This document shows positions 20,374 to 33,129 of a DNA stretch of 64,000 bases, piece by piece. Position 1 is the stretch's first letter, and the number at the start of each line of letters is the position of its first letter. The notes beneath the pieces were generated by a model. That model searched no databases, was not told where the DNA came from, and saw nothing but the letters and a program-made list of their open reading frames with translations. The translations under genes were made by a program, and so were the position numbers. Origin of the DNA: Mytilisepta virgata (Eukaryota > Mollusca > Bivalvia > Mytilida > Mytilidae); the NCBI GenBank assembly GCA_028015205.1, contig CM051518.1:57987978-58051977 (forward strand), written 5' to 3'.

Positions 20374-21832
20374 AACTAGAGGCTCAGTGGGCTGAGCCTG
20401 TATCGCTCACCCGACAAAATGCTTCTACAAACTTCAATTAATTCTTTGGTTGAATTTGCTTCAAAAGTTTCAGAGCAGATCAAAATATATTTTTCTCATA
20501 GGGTCCAAAGTAAAAAGTATTTCCCCCCTGGCGGCCATTTTTTCTCAGATTTGAACATAACGAGCCAACTTTGTAAAGGACCTTCCATACATCATTCCAG
20601 TACAGTTTTATTCAATTTGCTATTATAGTTTTAGAGGAGATGATCAAAATATGTTTTTGTCCATAGGCTGTATGTTAATTTATGTTCTTGCTGTCAGTCA
20701 TGATGTTTGTCGCATTCGAACGAAATGAGCAATCCCTCTAAAGGACCTTCTATACATCATTCCAGAACAGTTTGGTTAAATATGCTTCAATAGTTTCAGA
20801 GGAGATGATCAAAATATGTTTGTCCCATAGGGTCCAATGTTAAACCACGTTCCTCGTTGGTGGTTATGTGCGTTGTCGAATTGGAACGAAATGAGCAATC
20901 TTTGTTTCGAACCTTCCACGCATCATTCAAGTACAGTTTGATTCAATTTGCTTTAATAGCTTCAGAGCCTATGATCAAAATATGTTTTTCCCATAGGGTC
21001 CAATGTTAAACTATGTCCTGCGCTGGCGGCCATGTTTTTAAAGAGATCGAAATTTTTTTTATTAATCTTTGTGAGGGAAGTTCCATGCATCATTCCTGTA
21101 AAGTTTGGTTTAATTTTATTTTGTAGGTTCAGAGAAGATGATCCTTAACATATTTTCCCATAGGTCCAATGTTAAACTATGTCCTGCGCTTGCAGCCATG
21201 TTTTTTGGCGGATCGGAAAAATTTCGGCAATATTAGTAAAGGATCTTCCATACATTATTCCTGTAAAGTTTGGTTAAATTTGCTCAAGTAGTTTCAGAGG
21301 AGATGAACTTTAACATGTTTTCCCATAAGGTCCAATGTTAAACTATGTCCTGCGCTGGCAGAAATGTTTTACAGCGGATCGGAAAAATTTCAACAATCTC
21401 AGTATAGGACCTTCCATACATCATTCCTGTAAAGTTTGGTTAAATTTGCTCAAGTAGTTTCAGAGGAGATGAACTTTAACATGTTTTCCCATAGGGTCCA
21501 ATGTTAAACTATGTCCTGCTTTGGCAGCCATGTTGTTTGGCGGATCGGAAAAAATTCGGCAGTCTTAGTAAAGGACCTTCTATACATCATTCCTGTAAAG
21601 TTTGGTTAAATTTGCTCAAGTAGTTTCAGAAATGATGATCTTTAACATGTTTTCCCATAAGGTCCAATGTTAAACTATGTCCTGCTTTGGCAGCCATGTT
21701 TTACGGCAGATTGGAAAAATTTCAGCAATCTTAGTAAAGGACCTTTCATACATCATTCCTGTAAAGTTTGGTTAAATTTGCTCAAGTAGTTTCAGAGGAG
21801 ATAAACTTTAACCTGTTTTCCCATAGGGTGCA
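20374..21832 (+). mobile_element. pearl/HINE-like element, ~165-bp core x8, 3' truncated
   Basis: It opens 'actagaggctcagtgggctg' 'agcctgtatcgctcaccc', with a small hairpin in the first 25 bases, then about eight ~165-bp units. Each unit carries 'ccttccatacatcattcc', 'gtttcagaggagatgatc', 'cccatagggtccaatgtt' and 'ggcggccatgtttt'. 'catcattcc' recurs at about 20,590, 20,755, 20,921, 21,087 and onward. The ACGACGG microsatellite and 3' hairpin are missing. The layout matches bivalve pearl elements, thought to be Helitron/Helentron-related. Confidence 0.75.
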
Positions 21833-22021
21833 CTGTTCTGCTCATATTACTACACTTCTATTATTACCCGAATACCGGCGTCATCCGCATAACCGACAGA
21901 TCACTCGCGGCACTTTATTAATTCTGCAGATTTTAGATATCGAGAGTTACGAGGAAGGGTGTGTACAACAAAAACCCCGAATGTTTAAAGATGCTGTGAT
22001 TACTATTAAATGGATTGATTG
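21833..22021 (+). pseudogene. possible C-terminal coding remnant, unassigned
   Basis: Two plus-strand frames look protein-like and consecutive: YYYPNTGVIRITDRSLAALY, then after a shift LDIESYEEGCVQQKPRMF and DAVITIKWID before a TGA at 22,019-22,021. The base composition is less AT-rich than its surroundings. I do not recognise the family with confidence. It directly follows the truncated pearl-like array. Confidence 0.3.
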
Positions 22022-22765
22022 AGGCGTAAATTTTCTTTTTTAAATACATATATTTGTTTTTGCATATAAACTTCTTATGCTTTTGGTTTCATTTTTTCTT
22101 AGAATACATTGAGGTTGAATGTAGTTTACGTTTTTTTCTGTCATCGGTTAAATGTATTCTATTTTATCTAAATAAATAAATATATATCTTGTTTTGTCCA
22201 CTTACACTATGTTTCAGATGCTATTTAAGTCAACGTTTTATTTAAATACTTTTCATAAATTAACATTTCTTCACTTACCCAAATTTCATAGTATTACCGT
22301 CGATGTCATTATTTATTCTGAGCGTCAGTCAATATACACTTGTACCTCTTCCCCTACTTGTTTTTCATTAATCAATTTTATGTGGTTTTAGTGAAAGGTT
22401 TAAATATAGGCATAAAAAACAATCAATAAAACTATTGGAATCAAATATTTCTATTTGCTGAATTCGTGTTGTTATTACTTTCTTTTTTTAACCCCCCCCC
22501 CCCCTTTGTCTTTGAACATTTCTGAAGTTAAAGATGCAAAAGAGCATTGCTGTTCATTAACGATTATATGGCTCAAGTACAGTATAGGCAAAAAGTAGAT
22601 CCAACTGATTTTCGTATTAGTACACGTATTGAATATTAATGCGCAAACAAATGAGTTAAAATTTGCATGCAGATTACATAGAAGGGTGAATTTTCATACC
22701 TTGCACAATATGTTTGAAGGGAAAATTGAGATTTTCAACAATATTCATGAGTTTTAAATATGAAA

Positions 22766-23190
22766 GTCGTGAAAGGTAGAAGGGTTGACAGGTTGACGGT
22801 TATAAGATTTTCGTTTTAAGATAACGTAAAAAGTTTCATTTTACGTTATCTTTTTGGAATGGGATGACAGGTCGACGAGTACACAAGATTCATACTAGGT
22901 TTATGTTATTTGAACCTCTTGAAAGGTAGACTGGTTGACAGGTCGACGGGTAGACATGTAGACAGGTATACAAGTTGAATGCTGGGTTTATGCTATTTGA
23001 AAGGTACAAGGGTTGACAGGTCGGCGGTATACAAGATTCATATTTGAACGTCTTGAAAGGTAGACAGGTTGACAGGTCGACGGGTGTATACAGGGTCTAC
23101 GGGTCTACAAACTTTCCTGTTAGGTTTGTATTATAGGAATGGAGTTTGTTTTGTTTAATGTTGATGGGTAAACAGGTCGACATGTTGATA
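22766..23190 (+). repeat. minisatellite of 'ggttgacaggtcgacgggta' type
   Basis: The word 'gacaggtcgac' or 'gacaggttgac' recurs at least six times with variable spacers, several preceded by 'gaaaggta(g)a'. It is a decayed minisatellite. A lone inverted match ('gtcgacctgtcaacct') lies near 29,000. Confidence 0.7.
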
Positions 23191-23244
23191 ACGAATTGAT
23201 TAATCGTACGATGGTTTATTGGTGACGCACAAAAATACACTTTT

Positions 23245-23470
23245 GAAATATGTATAATTGTATAGATTTATTTCAACAATTTAAACTTTTCAAAAACTAT
23301 AACTGTATAGTAAAATTCAGGTTTTTAAATATACAATTATACATTTTTCAAAAAATGTATAATTGTATAGTAAATTTAGGTTATTAAGTATAAAATTATA
23401 CACTTTCCAAAAACTGTATAATTGTACAGTGAAATTTTATTTCTTTTAGATATACTATTATTCATTTTAA
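23245..23470. repeat. tandem ~60-bp repeat with 'tataattgtatagt' / inverted words
   Basis: Four loosely conserved units contain 'tgtataattgtatag' followed by 'ttaaatatacaattatac', so each unit can fold on itself. Confidence 0.65.
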
Positions 23471-24059
23471 AAAACAAATTATGCAAGATATTTATAAAAG
23501 CAAATAGAAGAAAGGGGGATTATACATGTATAACCTTGATACCAAGTTACAGAGTACTATAAAATAAAAATAGAATAGTAACTTCCATATATTTAAATTA
23601 GTTTCACTGTTACCTTAAATCATATAATTTTAGTTATTTAATTAAATGACAGGGAATGGGATTATATAATCTTTTGTATATTATGTTGCAATGCATTTTG
23701 GTAAAACAAAAGAATAATTTTACACGTAATTGACATTAATAATTTGCAGCCGTCAAATGTTGATATGTTGTGTATTCATTCATTGGCGATATGGTAAAGA
23801 AATTTTTCTCCCCCAGGTCATCAAAATTCTAACAATGTACACATCCTGTAACGTAAAGGTTAACACTTCTAGCGTCCGTACATCGTATATAAAGCGTAGT
23901 TCATCGTTTCGTTTGCATCAGCGTATATAGTTAGTTCAGCGCATCATACGGTGATTGTTCGTTTATGGAGACCACGCCTCTTCTATGTGAAAACAAATTT
24001 TAGCCCCACCCTTTTCATAAATAATACAGAAATGTACAGGTCACAGAAATTAAAAAAAT

Positions 24060-24107
24060 ATAAATAAAAATAATAAATAAATAAATAAATAAATAAATAA
24101 ATGAATA
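24060..24107. repeat. (aaat)n microsatellite
   Basis: An uninterrupted run of about eight 'aaat' units. Confidence 0.9.
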
Positions 24108-26912
24108 ACTGAATTAAAAAATTAAAAAGTAAAAAAAAAAGAATATTATAGGCCTACGAATAATGACTTCACCTTAATGTTCTGCAAAATAAATTCATTA
24201 TATATTAAATTAAGGTTGTAAATTTCAATTTCAGTTTACAATTGTAAATATATTTTTTTTTTATATTTCATCACTAGGATTTTTCGATTCTAGTTAACAT
24301 TTGCATTATTTATGAAAAACAATTACGATTGTGTCCGAGTAAGGCATCAAAATAAGAACATATTGTGCATAGAAACGGGTATCACAGAGTATTTATTGCT
24401 TACAGGTACAAATTCTTTTATTATATTTATTATATGGTTGCGTATTCTTCAACAGTGTTTGGGAAAGTGGATTATTAAAAGTGTAAAGCAATATGTTATT
24501 CTTCGCGTCTTCGCACGTATGTTTTAGTTTTAATTTTCATTATATATGTACTTGTATTAGCAAAACTTCCCTCACTGTAGGTATTTAGACATGGTTAAAA
24601 AAAAAATTAATTACTTCCGATCTGCTCAATATACATATAAATATTTTGCCATTGTTTAAGGTAAAATGTAAATATCAGTTTAAGCATAAATTACACGAAG
24701 TAAAATGAACAGCGTCAAATTTACTTTAGGTGATTAAAAACTTACTCTTTTTTTTCTTTCTAGATATCAATATTATCAATGTATATTAACAAAATTTAAA
24801 CAAAGACTCTTTTCATCGGTACGTCTAAAAACTGCATAGGCCGTGCTTAATGCACTTAGCCAAAATACGAAGCTGAACCAGTTGACTTTCTAACTGTTAA
24901 GCTTTTAGGTCCAGAGGGATAACCTGGCGTGTGATCCGTGCACTTGATTTAATCAGTCACATAAATATACATCATTGTACATATACGGAATTGAAAAAAT
25001 TCTTTCAATGAAATGTACCTGGTACAGACAAAATAAAATGACTCCCAATCATTTTAATTACCCCCCCCCATATTCTTTCCATGTAGGTAAAAAAAAACTA
25101 ACTCCCCTTTTTCTCATTAGCAGAAATTATGCAAATCAATCACGATTCTAAAATATTATTAAAAATTGTGTATATTCGAGAGCATATAAAAATACCAAAA
25201 AGGAATCCAAAACCCATCGAAGGACAGAACGATTTGTCTAAGGACAATGTACGACGGTTTCTTTTTCTCCAACATCGGAAAGTCACAAAGTTCCTGGCCC
25301 GTATGATATACATATACATATCCATATAAATAGGAAAGTAAAAATATTTCGTTATAGACATTTGTTTTTGTCCAGAATAACAAACAGAATTTAATAAATC
25401 AAATTTATAACTGCATGTTTCTGAAATACGATTATTCATGTAAATTCCATTTTTTGAATTTTCAAATTGTCTTAAAATGGTCACTATGTCAAAAATAGTT
25501 GCTTGAGCTCCACTTATATTTGATACATGTGTTATAAATAAACATTATATGCACGTATAATTGTTTTCTTTCTTGTATCTTTTTTTCTTATCGGCATTAA
25601 ATAGGTGATTATAAAAGGTGACAAATTCCTTAACGGTCAGATAATTAATTACCCCAGGTGGTAATCTGACAGAATTCGGCACACGCTACGAAAAATTGTT
25701 AACATTCATTATTTTTGCAAAATTATAAACCAGTTTGGATTTATTGTTTTTTTTTTATTACATATATATGTGTATATATAAGTGTAAAATTATAGACAAA
25801 AGTCATTTGAATTACAGCTAATTGCTTTTCAAAATACTAAGTGCACTAACACGAGATATTGGATGTTTAGACGTCCCCTATCGACAAATGTGATGATTAT
25901 GTTCTTTATCATAATTAAAATTTACAATAACCGACCAACAGGAAACGATTAAGGAAGCACTCTGAGTATATTTAAAACTCTACAGTATAATAAATAACAA
26001 ATAGAAATAAAGATTCAATAACAAGAAAATATAAAATTTTACAAAGTCTTTTGTAGAATAATATAAGATTAAAAATGGGCTAAAATAATCACTTTGAACA
26101 TTTTTCAAATAATAAAAAAGTAGTAAAAGATTCTTTAGACTGAAAAAAAACCAATCATTTATTGACTAATTTCAACACTTGTGGTTTCATTTATTTATAT
26201 CTTTTTAAAAACAGAATTAGCAGTCCAGGCTACAGCAGAGAATCTGAAAATATATTTTTTTTAAATGTGGTAAAAAATATGTTTTTTTTTAATATACAGA
26301 TATTTATTTATTAATTCTTTTAAAATTTTATCATTTGATTATCATGCATTCATGCATGGAATATTTTAATTCAATTAAATTCGGATAATTTTGTGCAAGT
26401 GTAAGCTCGTCAATCTACCTGACTGTGAAATAATTTCACACCTTTTACTGATAATGATAATAGTAGGACGTCTGCTGATAACTTTATCCAGGTGGACAGT
26501 GTCATTAAAACTCATTAATTAAATTAATTTTAATATTCCCAAAGGCATTTCCATGTAATTCAATATGAACCGTAGGAGCTACCGATATATAAAAAATTAT
26601 TTCAATACACCGAATTATAATTTCACACCTGCTTGTTCTACAGGACATTGTATTTTGTGCTACATTCACAAAACTTTGTTTATGTATACAGAAAATAAAA
26701 TATTTGTAAGTAAAAATGTATTTAATTTTGGACCTAGTAAATCAAAATAAGCGCCCACAATGATCGGTAGCTCACATTAACCGCAATTCCAAATATTTAT
26801 ACATGTATGGAAAACATGTATAATGTGATATGCATATAATTTAACATTACATGTATTTCAAATATCTCTTTAATTCGTATTAAGCATGATAATACAATTG
26901 CTAATTATCTTT
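24108..26912. other. AT-rich intronic sequence, no gene seen
   Basis: No splice-flanked exon or known element was recognised. A small hairpin ('gtcagataattaattacc' / 'ggtggtaatctgac') lies near 25,635-25,670. Confidence 0.45.
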
Positions 26913-26968
26913 TTTAAACAAAAAACAAAAAACAAAACAAAAAACAAAAAACAAAAAACAAAAATAAA
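26913..26968. repeat. (aaaaaac)n microsatellite
   Basis: About seven units of aaacaaa/aaaaaac in a row. Confidence 0.85.
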
Positions 26969-27104
26969 ATCAACAAAACAACAGTAAAATATAAATTATT
27001 AAAATTAATTCAAATTTTATTGAAACAAATTCCTGTCCCGAAAACAACTTCCATATATGGCAAGTGCTAAAATTACTATGTATTTCAAACGCTAAAAATT
27101 ACCT

Positions 27105-27350
27105 TATATGGAAAACTCCAAAATATACCATATACGATAAACGATATAATGCACGATAAACCATACCATAAGGTTATCAAAACGATCAACGCTAAACGAA
27201 ACGATGTACGATAAACCATACCACGCACGCTAAGCCAAACGCTAAACCATACGTTCAACTTGCGCTAAAAGAGCGTTCATGGTATCGTTTATGGTATAAA
27301 GCCATCGTCCGTAGATCGTTCGTTCAGCATTCGTTCAGCGTCCGTACATT
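27105..27350. repeat. cryptic repeat of 'acgataaacc' words with inverted end
   Basis: Words such as 'acgataaaccata', 'cgctaaac' and 'acgatgtacgataaacc' recur about ten times. The right end ('ggtatcgtttatggta') is their reverse complement. The cytosine-plus-A composition differs clearly from the surrounding sequence. Confidence 0.6.
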
Positions 27351-29329
27351 ATCAATTTTTACGTAATAGGGTGTGTATGTCTGTAAATATCGTCTGCTAA
27401 TTACAGATAGTTAAAAAAGATAAACAAGTTTAAAAGTCTTTAGAGAGCGCAATTTGGTCATCAGCGATAATAAAAGTACTGAAAAGATGGGTTGCGATAA
27501 GATAGCTTAGCGGCCCCCATTTATTACAAAAAATTAATTCCCACTAAACATATATTATGACATATACGGTCGGAAAGCTAAATCATTCTACTTTAGATAA
27601 AATCTGGAAGTTTATCATTTTAAAATGGAAGCAAGTGGAGATAACGCTAGACAAAAGACCCCAGAAGTGACTGAATGCATTAGGCCTATGGGGAAAATAC
27701 GTACATAGGTCATGGAAAAGTAAATAATTTACTATGCCTTGCACGCGGAACCAGCTTGATATTGTTATCATAGATTTGATATATCATAGGCATTTTACAT
27801 AAAAAGTATCGATTTGGTTCCACATGCAAGGTATATAGCAAACTTAAAAAAACTTAAGTTTTCCCGCCAGAAATTGGTGAAACCAAACCTTTAAGATTTA
27901 TGCACTACATGATATACATTCGGATACGGCTAACATTTATGTATATATCCACTTATTTCACCAAACTCTTAGTGTCTGCAGTAAACCTTTGAATTTTTTT
28001 TTATGTTTTATGTTTTAGATTTATCTCTCTTACGTCAGCTCTGTATGATTTGCATATATGAGTTTTTATGCTATAATTTTTCTTTTATATCGTTCATCAT
28101 GTACGCAATTGGTTGTTGGGTTTAAAGGAACATTTTGCACAAAATAGAAAACAAATAAAAAAAAACATGAAAGAATTTAAACAAAAGCGTTTTGCAACGC
28201 CAAATACATTTAATCATACATTCTAAGCTAAGCTTCTCATGTATGTTTTATTTCAGAATCTTACATCATATTAACTAGTTTTCGTATTTTATCGCAATAT
28301 TTGCTGATATGATATCTATTGAACGGAACTTTTGTATGCTTTTTAACTTTAGTATTCAAATGTTATGGTATTCCAGGTAAAGTTTTATTCATGTATTCTG
28401 CATTTCGTATTTTTATTAACAATTCCTGTTATCTATATATAACTATTATATTATATTGTCCCATAAAAATATTTTTATATAGTTTCTGAACTAGCCCAGA
28501 CTTCTTCTGTTCTAGAATGGGGTACTCACACAAACTTGTCAGGGGCGTCCATATTTCCTTGTATGGGTGAGCCAGAGACAGAGATAACGTTTTATATTTG
28601 AACAGTGAGAGAATTTATGACTGAACACACATCTTCGGTATAACACTGACCTGTGCGAACAGCGACTCTTTCATAACGAAGAAGACGCCGCGAAAATCTT
28701 CCGCATGTCCGTAGAAATACCGAAGTCCTCTTCATGAGTGGTGCTTTTTTTTACACCTTTTCATTGTTTGTCAATGTCCCCTCTGATCATGAGTTTGCCT
28801 CTGGATTTTCTAACAATGTTCAATTAATGGCTAATTTTCTGGAAATTTTCCTGATCCTTCTGTGATGTGAACATCAAATTGTCATTAAATTAAAAAAAGT
28901 CAGATTTCATTTTATTTGCAGATGCCTACATGTATCTAAAATTGGACTATTTTAATCTCAGTTAGAGATATCAACATGTCAAACCCTCAATCAGTCGATC
29001 TGTCGACCTGTCAACCTTAAATTATTTAAAATGACCGAATCATTACGTATTCATTCTATCATGATTTTTATGGAATATTTTTTTCTTATACTATATTTGA
29101 CCCATGATTAAACCTACCAATTAAAGAAAATCCTGTACTTTTGTAAAATATAACATTTAGCCCTCTCGTAAACAGTATTACAATTTACAAGATATTGAAA
29201 AGTGCAACAAGTTCAACTTAACTTTAAATGTTTAATTTCGTGTACGTGCACTTTACAAGTACTTGTTATGTTATGCGTATCATATTTTATACTTAAGGAT
29301 TTTATCATTAAAGCAAGGATACTACTTAC

Positions 29330-29536
29330 GTGTATTTCTAAAATATAAAATTATATTGGTAAGAAAAACTGATTCATTAAAATTCAGCTTCCACCAAGCC
29401 TCTTTTTGATTTACATCTGTGTGAGAGCATGTACTATTCGACCAGTTTGTTGAAGCAGGGCCTTTCGGTGCATTTTCAGCCCCAGATGATCTATATGTTG
29501 TACTTTGGTACGGTTCTCCTTCTGGTGTTAGGTTTT
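29330..29536 (-). CDS. exon 2 of secreted F5/8C (fucolectin-like) domain gene
   Basis: This 207-bp exon encodes the first half of the lectin-like domain: NLTPEGEPYQSTTYRSSG, then AENA, NWSNSTCSHTD, EAWWKLNFNE and FLTNIILYFRN. This is the classic start 'ENLALGKP...QSSTY...A.dG....CsHT....WW.vdLg...I..I.iy.R'. The acceptor is atcttttag followed by aaaacc, and the donor is cac followed by gtaagt. Both introns are phase 1, so the exon is symmetric. Codon joining with the signal exon (split Lys) and with exon 3 is in frame. Fucolectin-like domains bind fucose or other glycans with Ca2+, usually extracellularly. Some ligand residues differ, so binding is not assured. Confidence 0.85.
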
Positions 29537-30294
29537 CTAAAAGATAAGAAGCTTTTAAACGACAAAACAATCCGAGAAAAAAACTCATAGTACAATGTAT
29601 ACAGTTGCGAGACAAATAAATTTATAAGAATATGATAGTTTTACAGTTGAATTGTTGTTGTTTTTACCATTTGCATAATGAATTTAAAGCTGTAATGTTA
29701 TTGATAATAAAGTTTGATATAAATTTAGTATATGTAATAAAAAAGGATATCTTTGGTCAAAATTTGTTCATGTTAGCGCTCAAACGTCTTGCTGAGATAA
29801 TGACTAAGAGCGATAATGTGGAATCTAAATGTATACACGTAAACTGTATCTTAAAAACAATCAGTGATATTAATTAAAATGTGCTGTTTATGCATATTTA
29901 AATGTCCAAAATGAAGCAAAATATGCCAATGTACATTTAAAGGAAATATATAACTGAAGTAGATACTGATTATTAAAATAAACTGGATTAATTTGAAGCA
30001 AAAACATGTCAAATTCTTTCAACATTTTGTCTTTTTACGCAATTAGATCTTCAGACTGTAACGTTAAGACGTAATTTTTCGTAATATACATTTGGAAATA
30101 AGAGTTCATCTACGTTCTTCATTTTTCGACGGAACTGTCCATTATCAATATTTTTTAACTATTACTAAAAAAATTACTATTACTCAAAAATAGACTTTCC
30201 GTGATTCCTGTAAAAAAACAATGTATCTAAAAAATTTGTAATTAAGTTGGTCAATTTATTTAGTATTTTCAAAATAACTTTCGCTTACACTTTA

Positions 30295-30355
30295 CTTCTT
30301 CCACTTTAGTACTTTCACTTTCACTTTCATATAGCTACTTTCACTTTCACTGATT
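30295..30355. repeat. (ctttca)n microsatellite
   Basis: Repeated 'actttcactttcactttc' with minor interruptions. Confidence 0.75.
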
Positions 30356-30873
30356 TCCTTTTTCCTGTTTGTTGTGTACCACAACATCGTTGAAAGAGAT
30401 CAATTTAAAACATTTATAAACTTTTCCATCCTATTTTGGCAGACCACTATGTAAGTTAAATTTTGTTTATCATGGTTTATTTTTTAATATATACTTGAGT
30501 ATTTTTGAGGAATAATTGAAAATATTGTTGAAAATAGAAATCTATTTTAAAATGGTTTTAGTGAAATTTTCAAAGTGTGGAAAGCTTTTTCAGTTTGTTT
30601 AGGACATTTTTCCTTTTTTTTGCAGCTTTTTACCACAGTCGCACACACTGTATGTAAACACTAAAGCATTTAATTGTCAACACATCTTGCCAGATTTTAT
30701 ACTACAAAGTTTGAAAATGGGCAACCGTATTATGTTGGTTAACTATCTGTCTTACTCCAGACGGAATAATTCCCAGAATCGGTATTTTTTCAGTTACCGT
30801 GATCCTCGCCTAATTAATGAAATCGTAAAGGTTTTTCCTTCATAAAACAAATTATTCCGTAAGATATTAATTT

Positions 30874-32235
30874 GAACTAGAGGCTCTCAAGAGCCTGTAT
30901 CGCTCACCTGGATTTAACTTTTCACATTGAGCAGACCTAAACATTTAAGTGTTGCAGTCAATTTGGCTGGTTTTTCTATAGGATTCTATGTTAAGCTAAT
31001 TTCAGCTGTGGCTTAGTGGTTTCAGACGAGAAGATTTTTGAGTGAATTTCCCATAGGGTCCGATGTTAAACTAAGTTCTGCTGTGGCGGCCATCTTGGTT
31101 CACAGTCCACGAAATCAGACCCATGTCTGAAAGAAGACCTCCTGAGGACCAATGCTGCCAAGACGGACTCCAATATGTCAAGTGGTTTCAGACATATATT
31201 TTTCAATGAATTTTCCAATAGGGCCCTATGTTAAACTAAGTTTGGATGTGGCGGCCATCCTGGTTGACTGTCCGGGTCATCGGACACACTTCTGTAAGAG
31301 GAAAATCTAAGGACCATTGCTGCCAAGTCTGGTTCCAATTGGTCAAGTGGTTTAAGACAAAAAGATTTTTCAATGAATTTTCCCATAGGGCCCTATGTTA
31401 AACTAAGTTCTGCTGTGGCAGCCATCTTGGTTAACAGTCTGGGTCATTGGACATATTTCTGAAAGAAAACCTCCAAAGAACCAATACTGCCAACTTTGGT
31501 TCCAACAGGCCTTGTAGTTTCATATAAGATTTTTGAAATTCACTCCCCCCCTCTTATCTATTTTCAGTAACAGCAGCTATGTCGGTTGAAAGTCCGGGAT
31601 GCCGGACATATTTGTGGAAGGGGGCCACCCAAGGACCATTCCACCCTTTAGTCTCAATTTGGTCTCAATTGGCCCTGTGGTTTGGGAGGAAAAGATCTTT
31701 AAAGGAAAGTTTACGCTGGATGCCGTCTTTAAAGGGCAAAAACTCCTATAAGGGGTCTATCAATGATTTTGGTCATGTTGACTTATTTGTAGATCTTACT
31801 TTGTTGAACATTTTTGCTGTTTACAATTTGACTTTATCTTTAATAATATTCAAGATAATAACCTAAAACTGCAAAATGTCCTTAAAATTAACAATTCAGG
31901 GCAATAACCCAACAAAGAGTTGACCGATTCGTCTGAAAATTTCATGGCAGGTAGATCTTGACCTGATGAACATTTGTACTCCATGTCAGTTTTGCTCTAA
32001 TTGCTTTAGTTTTTGAGATATAAGACAAAAACTGCAGTTTACCCCTACGTTCTATTTTTAGCCATGTCGGCCATGTTGGTTGGCAGGAGGGGTCATCGGA
32101 CACATTTTTTAAACAAGATACCCTAATGATGCTTGTGGCCAAGTTTAGTTCAATTTGGTCTAGTAGTTTCAGAGGAGAAGATTTTAGTAAAAGTTAACGG
32201 ACGACGACGGACGACGGACGACGGACGCCAACTGA
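30874..32235 (+). mobile_element. complete pearl/HINE-like element
   Basis: The left end 'actagaggctctcaagagcc' 'tgtatcgctcacctgg' forms a hairpin. Then come ~180-bp core units with 'cccatagggcc(c)tatgtta', 'gcggccatcttggtt' and 'gaccattgctgccaa', and it ends in an acgacggacg microsatellite at about 32,196-32,230. No open frame of its own is convincing. Confidence 0.75.
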
Positions 32236-32361
32236 TGAGAAGGTGTATAAAAAAGTATTACCTACTGTTTTTAATGAAACAAAACTTTGGGGCATGCTTC
32301 TATTTCTTAAACGTCCATATATAAATCAAAATTGTAGAAAGAATATCTTTGAATATCTTAC

Positions 32362-32422
32362 TTTGTCCAGTTACATCAGAAGCAATTACTGACAAAACAA
32401 TCATGTAAAACAGCATGGCTAC
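32362..32422 (-). CDS. exon 1 (signal peptide) of secreted F5/8C domain gene
   Basis: An ATG at 32,416 gives MLFYMIVLSVIASDVTGQ, a short hydrophobic signal peptide, followed by a gtaagata donor that splits a codon after base 1. Upstream, 'tattttacag' followed by gtagcc is a good acceptor, so a 5' untranslated exon probably lies further right. The coding part is 55 bases and joins in frame to 29,330-29,536. The signal peptide implies secretion or a membrane receptor. This exon is too short for ORF finders and is called from splice and phase logic. Confidence 0.75.
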
Positions 32423-32937
32423 CTGTAAAATATTATAGAATGCTGAAATATTAACTATACATTGTACATTTACTCATTTAATTTATTGATTTTTAAAATT
32501 GATAGTAAAAGTATACATTTACCAATTAATCAGAAAATAAACTTGTTATCTGAATGTCTGGAATAATTTCATTGCGAATAATAGATAATACGTTCCAAAA
32601 TATGTTGTATTTTGTTTTTGTCTAATGATCTTTATCTACATTTTTGTATCAGTGTATACATGCATATGTGTGAGAAAACAAACTGATCAATAGTTCAACA
32701 AATATGTGTTTAGAATCTTTTCAGTGGCGTTATAATAATAATCGTAATTGCCAACCATTTGATGTAGGAAAAACTTCACAGCAAGATATATGTAATAATA
32801 TAAATAATTTAATTCCAGATTGTATGAAAATATCAATTTGTACATGTAGTAGTTATAAGCACCCATGATCAAAATGACACATAGAGAAGAAGTCGTAGGA
32901 AAATTGGTCCATGTCACTATACAACAAATGGATGAAA

Positions 32938-33045
32938 TCAAAAATGAAAGAGGAGTTTAGACCACAAACTTAAATTCACCATTTTGGATGAATAAAAAAT
33001 GAAAGAGGAGTTTATGCCACAAACTTAAATTCACCCTATGGGCCT
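32938..33045. repeat. two-copy ~53-bp tandem repeat
   Basis: 'aaaatgaaagaggagttta' followed by 'ccacaaacttaaattcacc' appears twice in succession. Confidence 0.85.
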
Positions 33046-33129
33046 CAAATTTCGAAAATTAAAATTAAAATTCTAAAACGTTATTGCGCATCTACATACA
33101 GTATGTGACAATACTGTATAGAAATTAAA

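Larger units (their letters stand above)
2238..29329 (-). other. 27-kb intron 2 of the lectin-domain gene
   Basis: The intron is bounded by a gtaagt donor (29,321-29,329) and a ttgtag acceptor (2,238-2,250) on the minus strand. It contains the Polinton-like element, the fold-back element at 17.7 kb, a SINE, a pearl/HINE-like array and several minisatellites. Between these, at 2.3-6.2, 18.5-19.7, 24.1-26.9 and 27.4-29.3 kb, the sequence is AT-rich and I see no coding exon. Confidence 0.65.
29537..32361 (-). other. intron 1 of the lectin-domain gene
   Basis: The donor is gtaagata (32,354-32,361) and the acceptor is tatcttttag (29,537-29,546). The 2.8-kb intron holds a CTTTCA-type microsatellite and a complete pearl/HINE-like element. 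Confidence 0.7.

Noticed and set aside
31579..31866. A 95-codon plus-strand frame within intron 1
   Set aside because: It lies wholly inside the pearl/HINE-like core units and is not conserved between units.
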